Positions 9,647 to 20,000 of a DNA stretch of 64,000 nucleotides are shown here, piece after piece. How positions within the stretch are numbered: position 1 is the stretch's first letter; every line of letters starts with the position of its first letter. Under the pieces are notes generated by a model. It saw only the letters and a program-made list of their open reading frames with translations. It was not told the origin of the DNA and did not search any database. The DNA comes from Streptosporangiaceae bacterium NEAU-GS5 (GTDB lineage Bacteria; Actinomycetota; Actinomycetes; Streptosporangiales; Streptosporangiaceae). The position numbers and the translations under genes were made by a program. The stretch covers positions 124,001 through 188,000 of the forward strand of contig JAGFNW010000004.1 of assembly GCA_017592665.1 (NCBI GenBank), read 5' to 3'.

Positions 9647-10776
9647 GGCACCTCCACGGGCAGCTCGCGCGGGATCCGGGCCACCAGGCGGTAGCCGCCG
9701 CCCGGCCGGGGCCCGGCGTCCAGCACCCCGCCGTAAAGGGCCAGCCGCTCGGCGAGGCCCTGCAGGCCCCGGCCCGGTGGCCCGGCGAACCGAAGCCCCG
9801 GGCCGTCGTCCGACACGTCGATCGTGAGCCGGTCGTGCCCGTGGTCGATCCGCACCTCGGCGGACGCGCCACTGGCGTGTTTGACCACGTTGGTGAGGCC
9901 TTCCTGGACGATCCGGTAGGCGGCCAGGTCGAGGCCGGCGGGCAGCGCCTCGGGCGTACCCGTCACATCCAGCCCGACCCGGAGGCCCGCGCCGCGCAGC
10001 CGGTCGAGCAGCGCGGGCAGCCGCTCCAGCCCCGGCTGCGGCGCGAGGTCGAGCTCCAGGTCGTCGGTGACGGGCGCGATCAGGTCGAGCAGCCGCCGCA
10101 GCTCCGCCATCGTGTCGCGGCCGCTCGACTCGACCGCGAGCAGGGCGCGCCTGGCCTGCTCGGGATCCGAGCCGAGCACCTGCCGGGCCGCGCCGGCCTG
10201 CACGACGATCACGGACATGTTGTGGCTGACGACGTCGTGCAGTTCGCGGGCGATCCTGGCACGCTCGGCCGCGATGGCCCGGGCGGTCGCCGCTGCCTGC
10301 TCGCGCTCCAGCCGCAGCGCGCGGCTCTCCGACGCGCCGGCCCGCTCGCGCGCCGCCCGGATGACCATCCCGATCGCCACGATCGGAAGCAGCAACGCGT
10401 ACGGCGTGGCCCACCCGGGAATCGGCGGCGACAGATCCGGGAAGGCAAGCCCGAGCACCACGGCCGAAAGCGTCAGGCTGCCGAGCGCCACCCCCGGATA
10501 GCGGCTGTAAACAGCGGCCGAGTAGGCGGCGAGGATGGCCGAGATGAAGCCGGTGGCGGTGAAGTCCTCGATCTGCATGCTCGCGAGCAGGATCACCCAA
10601 TAAACGGTGGTCGGATAGACGCGGCGCAGCGCCAGCGGCAGGGTGGCCAGCGCGGCGAGCGCCACCTGATCGTTGACCAGCCCGCCGAACAGCACCAGCC
10701 CGACGGTGGTGTCGATCGAAAGCGCGAGCTTCGACGGGCGTGACGGCGGGTCTACCCTCAAGACGAACTCCCACAT
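9643..10776 (-). CDS. Sensor histidine kinase (DesK/NarL class)
   Basis: 377 aa. Four or five hydrophobic helices (about 20-140) form the membrane sensor with little extracellular loop. HisKA_3 dimerisation domain with RARIARELHDVVSH, phospho-acceptor His at about 180. C-terminal HATPase_c with the N-box EGLTNVVKHA and DDGPGLRF. I take ATG 10776 (MWEFVLRVDP) as the start; GTG codons about 24-27 bp upstream are also possible. It is coupled to the response regulator and divergent from an ABC exporter, the usual arrangement of actinobacterial systems sensing membrane-active compounds. Confidence 0.9.
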   Translation of the reverse strand: MWEFVLRVDPPSRPSKLALSIDTTVGLVLFGGLVNDQVALAALATLPLALRRVYPTTVYWVILLASMQIEDFTATGFISAILAAYSAAVYSRYPGVALGSLTLSAVVLGLAFPDLSPPIPGWATPYALLLPIVAIGMVIRAARERAGASESRALRLEREQAAATARAIAAERARIARELHDVVSHNMSVIVVQAGAARQVLGSDPEQARRALLAVESSGRDTMAELRRLLDLIAPVTDDLELDLAPQPGLERLPALLDRLRGAGLRVGLDVTGTPEALPAGLDLAAYRIVQEGLTNVVKHASGASAEVRIDHGHDRLTIDVSDDGPGLRFAGPPGRGLQGLAERLALYGGVLDAGPRPGGGYRLVARIPRELPVEVP

Positions 10777-10937
10777 CTCCCGCGGCGCGCCACTCACCAC
10801 GCCATCATGCGACGAGCCGGACCGGCACGCATCATCCCTGCTGCCCAATAGCCCTACATCCCGCGGATGACGCCGCCGTCCCGGTTGCGCACCGCGGCCG
10901 ACGCGGCCCGGCCCGCCCGTTGGCGACGCTGGCCGCC

Positions 10938-11621
10938 ATGACACCTCTCATCCAGCTCACCGCCGTCACCAAGCGGTACGACGCGGCCACCGCGCTTCGC
11001 GAGCTGACCTTCGAGGTCGGGGCGGGCGAGGCGGTCGCCGTGATGGGCGCGTCCGGCAGCGGCAAGTCGACGCTGCTCAACCTGGTCGCCGGGCTCGACC
11101 GGCCCACCTCGGGAACGGTCGCCGTCGACGGCGTCCAGGTGCACGCGCTCTCCGAGGCGGGCGCGGCGCGCTTCCGGCGGCAGCGGATCGGGATGATCTT
11201 CCAGTTCTTCAACCTGCTGGACGACCTCACCGTCCTTGACAACATCCTGCTGCCGTCCCGGCTGGGCGGGACACCGGCCGGACGCGCCGAGATCCGGGCC
11301 GCCGAACTGATGGCCGCGCTCCGGATCGACCGGCACGCCACGACCTATCCGGCGCGGCTGTCGGGCGGCGAGCGCCAGCGGGTGGCCATCGCCCGCGCCC
11401 TCATGAACCGGCCGGCGATCCTGCTGGCCGACGAGCCGACCGGCGCGCTCGACACGGCGACCGGCGAGGACGTGCTCGACCTGCTGCTCGACCTGAACCG
11501 GACCGGCCAGACGCTCATCCTCGTCACCCACGACCCGGCGCTCGCGGCCCGCTGCGCCCAGCGCGTGGTCACCCTCGTCGACGGCGCCGTCGCGGCCCCC
11601 GCGGGCGGAGTGGCGCGGTGA
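10938..11621 (+). CDS. ABC exporter ATP-binding subunit (MacB/LolD-like)
   Basis: 227 aa. Walker A GASGSGKS (37-44), Q-loop IFQFFNLLDDLT, signature LSGGERQRVAIARAL, Walker B ILLADEPTGALD and the H-loop THD. The FQFFNLL and ADEPTGALD sequences place it with the ATPases that drive FtsX-type permeases (MacB/LolD/SalX). Start ATG 10938. The permease begins at GTG 11618, overlapping this stop by 4 nt, so they form a coupled pair. Its product probably expels or removes a hydrophobic compound or peptide. Confidence 0.92.
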   Translation: MTPLIQLTAVTKRYDAATALRELTFEVGAGEAVAVMGASGSGKSTLLNLVAGLDRPTSGTVAVDGVQVHALSEAGAARFRRQRIGMIFQFFNLLDDLTVLDNILLPSRLGGTPAGRAEIRAAELMAALRIDRHATTYPARLSGGERQRVAIARALMNRPAILLADEPTGALDTATGEDVLDLLLDLNRTGQTLILVTHDPALAARCAQRVVTLVDGAVAAPAGGVAR

Positions 11622-13852
11622 CGGCCATCCTGGCCGGGGTGTCGCGGCGGCGGCTGACCGCGGTCGTGGTCGCGCTCGTGGTCCTCGCATCGGGGACCGC
11701 GTCCGTTCTTGGGCTGGGCCTGCTCGCGGCCTCCGACGCGCCGTTCGACCACGCGTTCGCACAGCAGTCGGGGGCGCATGCCGTGGCCGCCTTCGACCCT
11801 TCGAAGGTGCCGGCCACCGGATTGGCCATGCGGGGGGCGTCCGGACCTTTCCCGCAGGCGACCGTACGTCCGACGATCGACGGATTCAGGCTGTCGCCGA
11901 TGACCGTGGTCGGGCGGGCCGACCCGCTCGGGCCGGTCGACAAGGTGAGCGTCGACGAGGGCCGCTGGGTCAGAGGGCCTGGGGAGATCGTGCTGAACCG
12001 GGAGTTCGCCGGGCCGCGGCTCGCGGGGGCGACGCTCACGGTCGACGGCAGGCCGCTGCGGGTCGTGGGTGTCGCCTACTCGGTCAGCCGCACGGCCGAC
12101 GCCTGGGTGTCGCCGCAGGACCTGCCGCACCCGCAGAGCCTGCAGATGCTCTATCGGTTCGCCCAGGCGGCCACGGAGGACCAGGTCCGCGCCGGGATGA
12201 TCGCCGTCACGCGGGGGCTGCCGACGGGCGCGTTGATCGGGTCGCGGTCGTATCTGTCGGTACGGCTGTCGGCCAACGGGGCCATCGCGCCGATCGTGCC
12301 GTTCCTGGTGGCGTTCGCCGTGCTGGGTGTCGTGATGTCCGTGCTGATCGTGGTAAACGTGGTCAGCGGCAGCGTCGTCGCCGGATATTTCAGGATTGGG
12401 ATGCTGAAATCGCTGGGGTTCACGCCTGGGCAGGTGGTCGCCGCGCACGTCGTACAGGTCCTCTTACCGGCCGCGCTGGGGGTCACGCTCGGGGCGCTGC
12501 TCGGCAACCTGCTGTCGGTCCCGCTCCTTGAGGACGCCGCGCAGGTGTACGGCACCGGCGCGCTGACCGTCGCCCCTTGGATCGACGTGGTCGTTCCGGC
12601 GGGGCTGCTGACCCTGGTCGCCCTCGCGGCCCTGGTTCCGGCCCTGCGAGCCGGACGGCTGAGCGCCATCGAGGCGATCACCACGGGCCGGGCGCCGCGC
12701 GCCGAGCACGGCCGGGCGGCGCAGCGGCTGCTGGGCGGGCTTCGCCTGCCGCGTGCGGTGACACTGGGGCTGGCCCGGCCGTTCGCCCGTCCGGCGCGCG
12801 CCGCGACGATGCTGGCCGCCGTGCTGTTCGGGGCGACCACGATCACGTTCGCGCTCGGCCTCGGGTCGTCGCTCTACCTGATCGAGGACGCCCTGCTGCA
12901 CGACCGCAGCGCCCCCTTGGAGGTCGCCATGATGCGGGGGCCGGACGCCGTGCCGTACGACGGCTCGCTTCTCAAGACGATCAAGGACCAGCCGGGGACC
13001 GCTCACGTGGTCGGGATCGACCGGCGCGACGTCACGATTCCCGGGCTCAGCGGCTCGCTCCCGATGACCGTCTTCGACGGGGACGTCTCCTGGACCGGCC
13101 GGCAGCTGATCAGCGGCCGCTGGTTCCGCACCCCTGACGAGGTCGTCGTCCCCACCGGCCTGCTGAACTCCATGGCCCTGTCGGTCGGAGACAGCACGGC
13201 CCTGGAACAGGACGGCGCCCGGCGGACGGTCCACATCGTCGGCGAGATCTTCGAGACCGACGACGCCGGCCTCCAGGTCTTCGCCCTCGACCCGGCCGCC
13301 ACCGCCACCCGCTACGAAGTGGCCCTCACCCCGGGAACCGACCTGGAAACCTACCGGAACACCCTCCAGACGGCGCTCCAGGGCCGGCCGATCGACGTGT
13401 CCCTCAACGACGAGAACGGGCGGCGTCTCTTCTCGATCCTGCTCGGCATGATCAGCACGCTGACCGTGCTGCTGGCCGTCGTGGCCGGTCTCGGCGTCTT
13501 CAACGCGGTCGTGCTCGACACCCGCGAACGCGTGCACGACCTCGGCGTGCTGAAGGCCATCGGGATGGAGCCGCGCCAGACCATCGCCATGGTCATCGCG
13601 GGCGTCGCCGGGCTCGGCCTGCTCGCCGGCCTGGTCGCGCTGCCCGCGGGGCTCGCTCTGCACCGCTGGATACTGCCCGTCATGGCCGCGGCCGCCGGCA
13701 CCGGCCTCCCCCCAGGCGACCTCGACGTCTACACCTGGGACCGCCTGACCATCCTTGCCGCCTCCGGCCTGACCATCGCCATCCTCGGCGCCCTCATCCC
13801 CGCCACCTGGGCCGCCCGAACCCACCCCGCCCCCGCCCTCCGCACCGAATAA
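11618..13852 (+). CDS. FtsX-like ABC permease
   Basis: 744 aa. One N-terminal helix (about 12-32), a large extracytoplasmic region, then an FtsX helix block (about 220-350), a second helix near 390-420, another extracytoplasmic region and a final FtsX block (about 605-735). This duplicated FtsX layout is that of MacB-type or lipoprotein-release permeases. LLIGMISTLTVLL-type helices and a VKAIGMEPRQ-like cytoplasmic loop (LGVLKAIGMEPRQ) recur in both halves. Starts with GTG overlapping the ATPase gene. Confidence 0.9.
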   Translation: MTAILAGVSRRRLTAVVVALVVLASGTASVLGLGLLAASDAPFDHAFAQQSGAHAVAAFDPSKVPATGLAMRGASGPFPQATVRPTIDGFRLSPMTVVGRADPLGPVDKVSVDEGRWVRGPGEIVLNREFAGPRLAGATLTVDGRPLRVVGVAYSVSRTADAWVSPQDLPHPQSLQMLYRFAQAATEDQVRAGMIAVTRGLPTGALIGSRSYLSVRLSANGAIAPIVPFLVAFAVLGVVMSVLIVVNVVSGSVVAGYFRIGMLKSLGFTPGQVVAAHVVQVLLPAALGVTLGALLGNLLSVPLLEDAAQVYGTGALTVAPWIDVVVPAGLLTLVALAALVPALRAGRLSAIEAITTGRAPRAEHGRAAQRLLGGLRLPRAVTLGLARPFARPARAATMLAAVLFGATTITFALGLGSSLYLIEDALLHDRSAPLEVAMMRGPDAVPYDGSLLKTIKDQPGTAHVVGIDRRDVTIPGLSGSLPMTVFDGDVSWTGRQLISGRWFRTPDEVVVPTGLLNSMALSVGDSTALEQDGARRTVHIVGEIFETDDAGLQVFALDPAATATRYEVALTPGTDLETYRNTLQTALQGRPIDVSLNDENGRRLFSILLGMISTLTVLLAVVAGLGVFNAVVLDTRERVHDLGVLKAIGMEPRQTIAMVIAGVAGLGLLAGLVALPAGLALHRWILPVMAAAAGTGLPPGDLDVYTWDRLTILAASGLTIAILGALIPATWAARTHPAPALRTE

Positions 13853-13868
13853 ATCGCAGGAAGGGAGG

Positions 13869-15668
13869 TTAGAGGGTGGTGAGGGCGTGGCGGATGTCGT
13901 CGTCGTCGGGGTCGAGTTGGGCTGCGCGTTCGAGGTCGAGGCGGGCCATACGGTGGCGGCCCAGGTCCCGGAGGGCGAGGGCACGGTTGAAGCGGAAGGC
14001 GGCCGTCTCCTCAAGTTCCAGGGCCCTGGTCAGGTCGGCCACCGCGGCCTCCAAATCCCCTGTGGCGTACATGAACATGCCCCGGCTTGCCCACACCACG
14101 GCCGTCGACGGGTCGTGCTCCAGCGCCGCCTCGAACGCCTTGCGCGCCTCCGCGTGCCGCCCCTCGGCCTCCTCCACCTGCCCGAGCACGCACAGCAGAT
14201 AGGCGTTGCGCGGATCGAGGGCGAGGCCCGCCTGGCAGTCGAGACGGGCCTTGCCGTACTCCTCGAACCGCACCCACAGCCCCGCGCGATTGGAGTAGGC
14301 GTCAGCGAAATCGGGATCGAGCTCCAGCGCGTGGTCGAGATCCTCCAGCGCGCTCTTGTGCTCCCCGGCGCGGAACCGGACCTCGGCCCGGTTGTAGTAG
14401 GGCTCGGGGAACGGGAGCCCGGCGCGCATGGCGTCCTCGTAGTCGGCCACCGCCTCCTCGTCGCGGCCCAGCCGGAAGAGCAGGTTGCCCCGGTCGATGT
14501 AATGGTCGGGATAGCCGGGATCGGCCTCGATCGCCGCGCCGAAGTCGGCCAGCGCGCTCTCGAAGTCGCCCAGCTGGGCCGACAGATGCGCGCGGTTGAC
14601 CCGCAGGATCAGCCGGTGAATGGGGTGCTCCCACGGCCCCAGGTCGGCGTCGGCCAGGTCGATGGCCTCCTGCACGAGCCGCGCCGCCTCCTCGAGCCGC
14701 CCTCGCCGCAGCTCGATCAGCGCCTTGCCGTTCAGGTCGAAGCCCAGGTGGAACGCGCGCCGCCGCGGGTCGGGCAGCAGCGAGGTGATCGCGATGGCCT
14801 CGTTGATCCAGGCCAGCGCCTCCTCCAGATTCCGCATGGCCGGATCGTGGTGCCGCGTCAGCAGCATCGCCGTCGCGTACGCCGCGGTGGCCCGGTTGCG
14901 CGGATCGGCGCTGCGCCGCCGCCCCTCGTCGTAGAGGGCGCGGGCGGCGTCCTCACGCCCGGTCGCGGCCAGCGCGTTCCCCGTGCGGTGCACCACGCGC
15001 CACCACGCGGCCTCGTCGGCGTCGGGGTCGGCCAGCAGCAGCGCCCGCTCCCCCAGCTCGGCCGCTGCGTGGTGGAAGCCCTCGGTCACGCACTCCTCGA
15101 GCGCGTCCATCAGCGCCGCGAGCGCCAGCTCGGGATGCTCGCCGCGCTCACGGTGATAGGCGATCGCGCCTCGCCGGGGCCGCGCCCGCCCGCCGCGCTC
15201 CAGCTCGGCCGCGAGCGCGTCGTGCTCCTCCGGCGTCATCGGCTCGTACGGCCCGGCCGCCTCGGGCACGATCGTGAGCATGGGCGCCCCGACGCGGCGG
15301 CGCAGGACCGCCAGGAACTCCCGGTCCGTGTGATCGGCTTCGCCGAGGTCGGTCACGTACAAGGTCAACGGCCCGGCCGAGACCAGGTGGTCGCGGACGA
15401 ACTCGGCGAGGCCGTTGGCGATCCGCAGGGTGCGCCGCGCGGCCGGGATCAGGATCCGCTCGGCCGCCGGGAGCCGGGCCGCCACCGACTCGGGACGGCG
15501 TACGGGAACGTCCAGATCGGGCGCGACGGCCCGGATCTCGATGTCGTGCGCGGCGATGAGCGCGTCGTCCGCGTCCGGCGCGAGCGCCTCTATCAGCGCC
15601 TCTATCAGGGTGGCCGCAACGGCGTATGGACCCTGCGTCCGCCGGTCGGCATTGACCCGCAGTTCCAC
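13869..15668 (-). CDS. Tetratricopeptide-repeat protein
   Basis: 599 aa, soluble. Residues 1 to about 150 form a separate domain (ADHTDREFLAVLRRRVGAP near its end) that I do not recognise; it lacks a Walker A, so it is not an intact STAND ATPase. From about 180 to the end the protein is helical TPR units, for example NRAEVRFRAGEHKSALEDLD, SNRAGLWVRFEEYGKARLDC and SRGMFMYATGDLEAAVADLT. TPR proteins act as assembly or regulatory scaffolds; no partner is evident. The GTG start at 15668 has a GGGGGATT ribosome site, and a likely promoter lies at 15701-15729. Confidence 0.8.
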   Translation of the reverse strand: MELRVNADRRTQGPYAVAATLIEALIEALAPDADDALIAAHDIEIRAVAPDLDVPVRRPESVAARLPAAERILIPAARRTLRIANGLAEFVRDHLVSAGPLTLYVTDLGEADHTDREFLAVLRRRVGAPMLTIVPEAAGPYEPMTPEEHDALAAELERGGRARPRRGAIAYHRERGEHPELALAALMDALEECVTEGFHHAAAELGERALLLADPDADEAAWWRVVHRTGNALAATGREDAARALYDEGRRRSADPRNRATAAYATAMLLTRHHDPAMRNLEEALAWINEAIAITSLLPDPRRRAFHLGFDLNGKALIELRRGRLEEAARLVQEAIDLADADLGPWEHPIHRLILRVNRAHLSAQLGDFESALADFGAAIEADPGYPDHYIDRGNLLFRLGRDEEAVADYEDAMRAGLPFPEPYYNRAEVRFRAGEHKSALEDLDHALELDPDFADAYSNRAGLWVRFEEYGKARLDCQAGLALDPRNAYLLCVLGQVEEAEGRHAEARKAFEAALEHDPSTAVVWASRGMFMYATGDLEAAVADLTRALELEETAAFRFNRALALRDLGRHRMARLDLERAAQLDPDDDDIRHALTTL

Positions 15669-15700
15669 CCAATCCCCCTATGAATTCGCAAGAGCCTCTT

Positions 15701-15729
15701 ATATCAACATGAGGGGGAAGACATCACAA
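15701..15729 (-). promoter_or_regulatory. Promoter of the TPR gene
   Basis: On the minus strand TTGTGA (15729-15724), a 17-bp spacer and TGATAT (15706-15701) make a plausible -35/-10 pair in an unusually AT-rich stretch, about 33 nt before the GTG at 15668. Confidence 0.45.
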
Positions 15730-15766
15730 GGCTTCCGACGGTAATTCATATTTCCTCTTAAATACA

Positions 15767-15798
15767 GAAAAGCGTTCCCCATACGGAGAACGCTTTTC
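15767..15798 (-). terminator. Intrinsic terminator after ftsY
   Basis: A perfect 11-bp stem, GAAAAGCGTTC with GAACGCTTTTC, around a 10-nt loop lies 14 bp past the ftsY stop. In the ftsY direction the hairpin ends in a T-rich run (CTTTTCTGTATTT). It closes the smc-ftsY unit. Confidence 0.8.
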
Positions 15799-15811
15799 GG
15801 TACTTGTAACT

Positions 15812-16981
15812 TCAACCACCCAGCAGGGCGTCCACGAAAACCTCGGGGTCGAAAGGCGCCAGGTCATCGGGGCCCTCGCCGAGTCCGACGAGTTTCACCG
15901 GTACGCCGAGCTCACGCTGCACCGAGATCACGATGCCCCCCTTGGCCGTGCCGTCCAGCTTGGTCAGCGCGATGCCTGTGATATTCACCACTTCGGCGAA
16001 CACCTGCGCCTGACGCATGCCGTTCTGGCCGGTCGTCGCGTCGAGCACGAGCAACACCTCGTCGACCGTGGCCTTTTTCTCGATCACTCGTTTGACCTTG
16101 CCGAGTTCGTCCATCAAGCCGGTCTTGGTGTGCAGGCGGCCGGCCGTGTCGACGATGACCACGTCGACCTTCTCCGCCATGCCGCGGGCGACCGCGTCGA
16201 ACGCGACCGACGCCGGGTCGCCCCCCTCCGGGCCGCGCACGGTGTCGGCACCGACCCGCTCCCCCCAGGTCTGCAGCTGGTCGGCGGCGGCCGCGCGGAA
16301 GGTGTCGGCCGCGCCCAGCAGCACCCGCTGCCCGTCGCCGACCAGCGCCCGGGCGAGCTTGCCCGTGGTCGTGGTCTTGCCGGTGCCGTTGACGCCCACC
16401 ACGAGCACCACGGCGGGCCGCTCGCCGTGCGGCTTGACGTGCAGCGTGCGGTCGAGCTCGGGAGCGATCTGCTTGAGCAGCTCCTCACGGAGCAGCGCGC
16501 GCGCCTCGGCGGGGGTGCGCGTGCCCAGCACCTTCACCTTGGTCCGCAGTTCCTCGACCATGGCACGGGTCGGCCCGACGCCCACGTCGGCCGTGATCAG
16601 CCGCTCCTCGATCTCGTCCCACACGTCGTCGTCGAGCCGGTCGCGCGACAGCAGCTCGAGCAGCCCCTTGCCGAACGCGCCCTGCGAGCGGGCCAGGCGG
16701 GCGCGCAGCCGCACCATCCGGCCGGCCGACGGCGGCGGAACCTCGACCTCGGGAGCCTTGATCAGCTCTTCGGCCGGTGGGACCGGAGGAGGCAGCGTGG
16801 TCGTCGCCGCCCCCGCCTCCTCGGACTCGCCGGCGGCCCCCGGCTGATCGGAAAGCGGCCGCTCGGCCGGCGGCGCGGGTGGGAGATCCTTCGCCTTCGG
16901 CCGGAAATAGTAGAACAGGCCCCCCGCCGCCAGTAGCGCGACGAGGACCACGATCACGATGATGCCGAGGTAGTCGCTCAC
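15812..16981 (-). CDS. ftsY: Signal recognition particle receptor FtsY
   Basis: SRP receptor GTPase that docks ribosome-SRP complexes at the membrane. 389 aa. An N-terminal hydrophobic helix (5-26) is followed by a Pro/Ala/Glu-rich linker (about 30-88), giving the membrane-anchored actinobacterial form. NG domain: N-domain helices 95-170, G1 GVNGTGKTTT (196-205), DTFRAAAADQL insert-box segment, DTAGR, and TKLDGTAKGG. GTG 16981 is the start. It lies 90 bp after smc on the same strand, an order common in bacteria, and is followed by an intrinsic terminator. Confidence 0.97.
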   Translation of the reverse strand: MSDYLGIIVIVVLVALLAAGGLFYYFRPKAKDLPPAPPAERPLSDQPGAAGESEEAGAATTTLPPPVPPAEELIKAPEVEVPPPSAGRMVRLRARLARSQGAFGKGLLELLSRDRLDDDVWDEIEERLITADVGVGPTRAMVEELRTKVKVLGTRTPAEARALLREELLKQIAPELDRTLHVKPHGERPAVVLVVGVNGTGKTTTTGKLARALVGDGQRVLLGAADTFRAAAADQLQTWGERVGADTVRGPEGGDPASVAFDAVARGMAEKVDVVIVDTAGRLHTKTGLMDELGKVKRVIEKKATVDEVLLVLDATTGQNGMRQAQVFAEVVNITGIALTKLDGTAKGGIVISVQRELGVPVKLVGLGEGPDDLAPFDPEVFVDALLGG

Positions 16982-17071
16982 AGTTAGTCAGTTTCCCAGA
17001 CAGGTCGGGGTGGTCGGATCAGGCGTGCGTTCGAGGGAGCAAAATGCCCGTAACACCGCGCGCCGAACGTC

Positions 17072-20000
17072 TTAGACGTGTTCCCTGAGCCGCTGGCTGA
17101 CGACCTGGGTGACGCCGTCGCCGCGCATCGACACGCCGTAGAGCGCGTCGGCGACCTCCATGGTCCGCTTCTGGTGCGTGATGACGATCAGCTGCGAGCT
17201 CTGGCGCAGCTCCTCGAAGAGGGTCAGCAGCCGCTGCGTGTTGGTGTCGTCGAGCGCCGCCTCGACCTCGTCCATGACGTAGAACGGCGACGGGCGCGCC
17301 TTGAAGATCGCGATGAGGAACGCCACGGCGGTCAGCGAACGCTCGCCGCCCGACAGCAGCGACAGCCGCTTCACCTTCTTGCCCGGGGGGCGGGCCTCCA
17401 CCTCGACGCCCGTCGTCAGCATGTCGTTGGGGTCGGTGAGCATCAGCCGGCCCTCGCCGCCGGGGAAGACGCGCTCGAAGATCTGCCCGAACTCGCGCGC
17501 CACATCCTCGTAGGCCGCGGTGAACACCTGCTCGACCCGGTCGTCGACCTCCTTGACAACCAGGAGCAGGTCCTTGCGGGTCTTCTTCAGATCCTCCAGC
17601 TGCGAGTTGAGGAAGGCGTGCCGCTCCTCCAGCGCCGCGAACTCCTCCAGCGCCAGCGGGTTGACCTTGCCGAGCTGGGTCATCTGCCGGTCGGCCGCCC
17701 TGGCCCGCTTCTCCTGCTCCTCGCGGACGTACGGCACCGGCGGATCGCCGGGAACCGGGACGTCCGGGCCGTATTCGGCGATGAGCGTGTCGACCTCGAC
17801 CGCGTACTCCTCGAAGGCGCGTTCCTCGAGCTGCTCCAGCCGCATCCGCTGCTCGGTGCGGGCCATTTCGCTGCCGTGCACCCGGTTGACCAGCTTGTCG
17901 AGCTCGCCGCTCAGCTCGCGCACCCGGGCGCGGACCGTCTTCAGCTCGGCGTCGATCTCGCCGCGCGCCCGCTCGGCCTGGTCGCGCTCCCCGGCCGCGC
18001 GGGCCAGGGATCGCTCCAGCGTGACCAGCGCCCTGCGGGTCATGCGGGCGACGGACGCGGCCGTCGCGGCCTGCCGCCGGCGCCGCTCGCGTTGCTCGGC
18101 CGCGCTGGCCCGGTCGTCGCGCTCCCGCTGGGCCGCGCGCAGCAGGCCGTCGGCCCGGCCCGCGATGCCACGGACCCGCTCCTCCGAGGTCCGTACGGCC
18201 AGCCTGGCCTCGACCTCGCCCTGCCGCGCCGCCTGCGTCGCGGTGGCGAGCCCGTCGCGCGCCTCGGTGGTCGGCTCGGCCTCCAGCTCGCCCGCGTATT
18301 CGGCCTCGGCGAACCGCTCCTCCAGCTCCAGCACGCCCGCCTGGGCGACCTGCTTGGCCTCCTCGGCGTCCCGTACGGCTGTCGCGAGACGGGCGGCCTC
18401 CTGCCGGGCCGCGGTGACCGCCGCCTCCAGACGGGCCAGCTGTTTGGCCTCCTGAGCCGCCTTCTGGTCGGCGTCACGCTGGCGGCCACGGATCCGGTCA
18501 AGACCGGCCTGGGCCGCGTTGAGACCGTTTTGGGCGGTGTTCACGGCCCCGTGCGCGGCGCCGGCGGCGGCCTGCGCCTCGGCGACCCGGGCCTGGGCCG
18601 CCTCGACCGTCTCCTGAGCCATGCGCTCGGCGTCGAAGGCGGCCTCCAGGGCCGCCGCGCCTTCCTCGGCGGCCGTCCGCGCCGCGTCGAGGTCGGCGGA
18701 CGCGCGCTCCAGCGCGGCCCGCACCTCCCACGTCGACCCGCCGGACCCGCCCGATCCCGTCAGCGTGCCGAACAGCCCGCCGCTCTCGGCGCCGAAACGC
18801 GCGCTCAGCTCGGGCCGCTCACGCGTCACCCGGGCCGCCGTCTCGGCGTCCTTGGCCAGCACGACCGGGCGGTCGGGGGCCGGAAGAAGGCCGGTGACCC
18901 ATTCGACGTCGCCGCGCGACAGGCTCATGTCGAGGGCTTCCAGGCGGGCCTGCAGGGCCGTGACGGCCCGCTGGGCCTCCTGGTCGGCGGACCTCGCCGT
19001 GCCCACGGCGGACTTGGCGGCGGCGAGCTCGGCCGCCGGCCCGGCGACCGCGGACTCGGCCTCCTCGACCGCGGCGGCGGCCTGGCCGGCCACGTCGCGG
19101 GCCGCGTCCACGGCGGCCCGGGCCACGTCGATCTCGAGCTGCGCGGCGGCGAGGTCGGCCACGAGCTGGGGGTCGGCCTCGGGCCGGCCGTCTTCGCGGG
19201 CGTCGAGCTCGGCCTGGGCCTCCTCGGCGCGGCCTTCGGCGTCGGCGAGGGCCTTGGCGAGCCGCCCGATCTCCTCGTCGGCGGCGCGCGCCCGGCTTCG
19301 CGCGGAGTCGACCTGGCCGCGCAGCCGGGCCAAGCCCTCACGCCGGTCGGCGGCGGCGCGGGCGGCGGCGGCCAGCCGGCGCTCCTCCTCGGCCTGCGCG
19401 TCTTCGGCGGCCGTGCGCCGCTCGACGGCCTCGGCCAGCCGCTCCTGCGTCTCGGCCAGCTCCTCGCGGAGCACCCGCTCTTGTTCGCGGACCTCGGCGG
19501 CCTCGCGCTCGAAATCCTCGGGATCGCGCCCCCGGCGCTCGATGGCGGCCGCGTCGGCCGCGTGGCGCTCGCGTTCGGCCGCCAGGCTCTCCACCCCGCG
19601 CAGCCGCTCCCGGAGCGCCGACAGCCGGTAGAACGTCTCCTGCGCGGCCGTCAGGCGCGGCTGGGCGGCCCCTTCGGCCGTCTCCAGCTCGGTCTCCCGC
19701 CGCTGGCCCTCGCTCAGCTCGGCTTCGACCTGAGCCCGGCGGGCGACGACGGCCGCCTCGTCGGCGGTCTCGCGCTCCAGCTGGGCGCGGAGCTGGATGA
19801 TGTCGTCGGCCAGCAGCCGCAAGCGGGCGTCGCGCAGGTCGGCCTGGATGACGGCGGCCTTGCGGGCGATCTCGGCCTGCCGGCCGAGCGGCTTCAGCTG
19901 GCGGCGCAGCTCGGTCGCGAGGTCTTGCACCCGCGTCAGGTTGGCCTGCATGGCGTCGAGCTTGCGCAGCGCCTTCTCTTTACGCTTGCGGTGTTTCAGG

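Noticed and set aside
13887-15683. 598-codon frame antisense to the TPR gene
   Set aside because: Shadow frame; the minus strand carries clear TPR repeats and a promoter.
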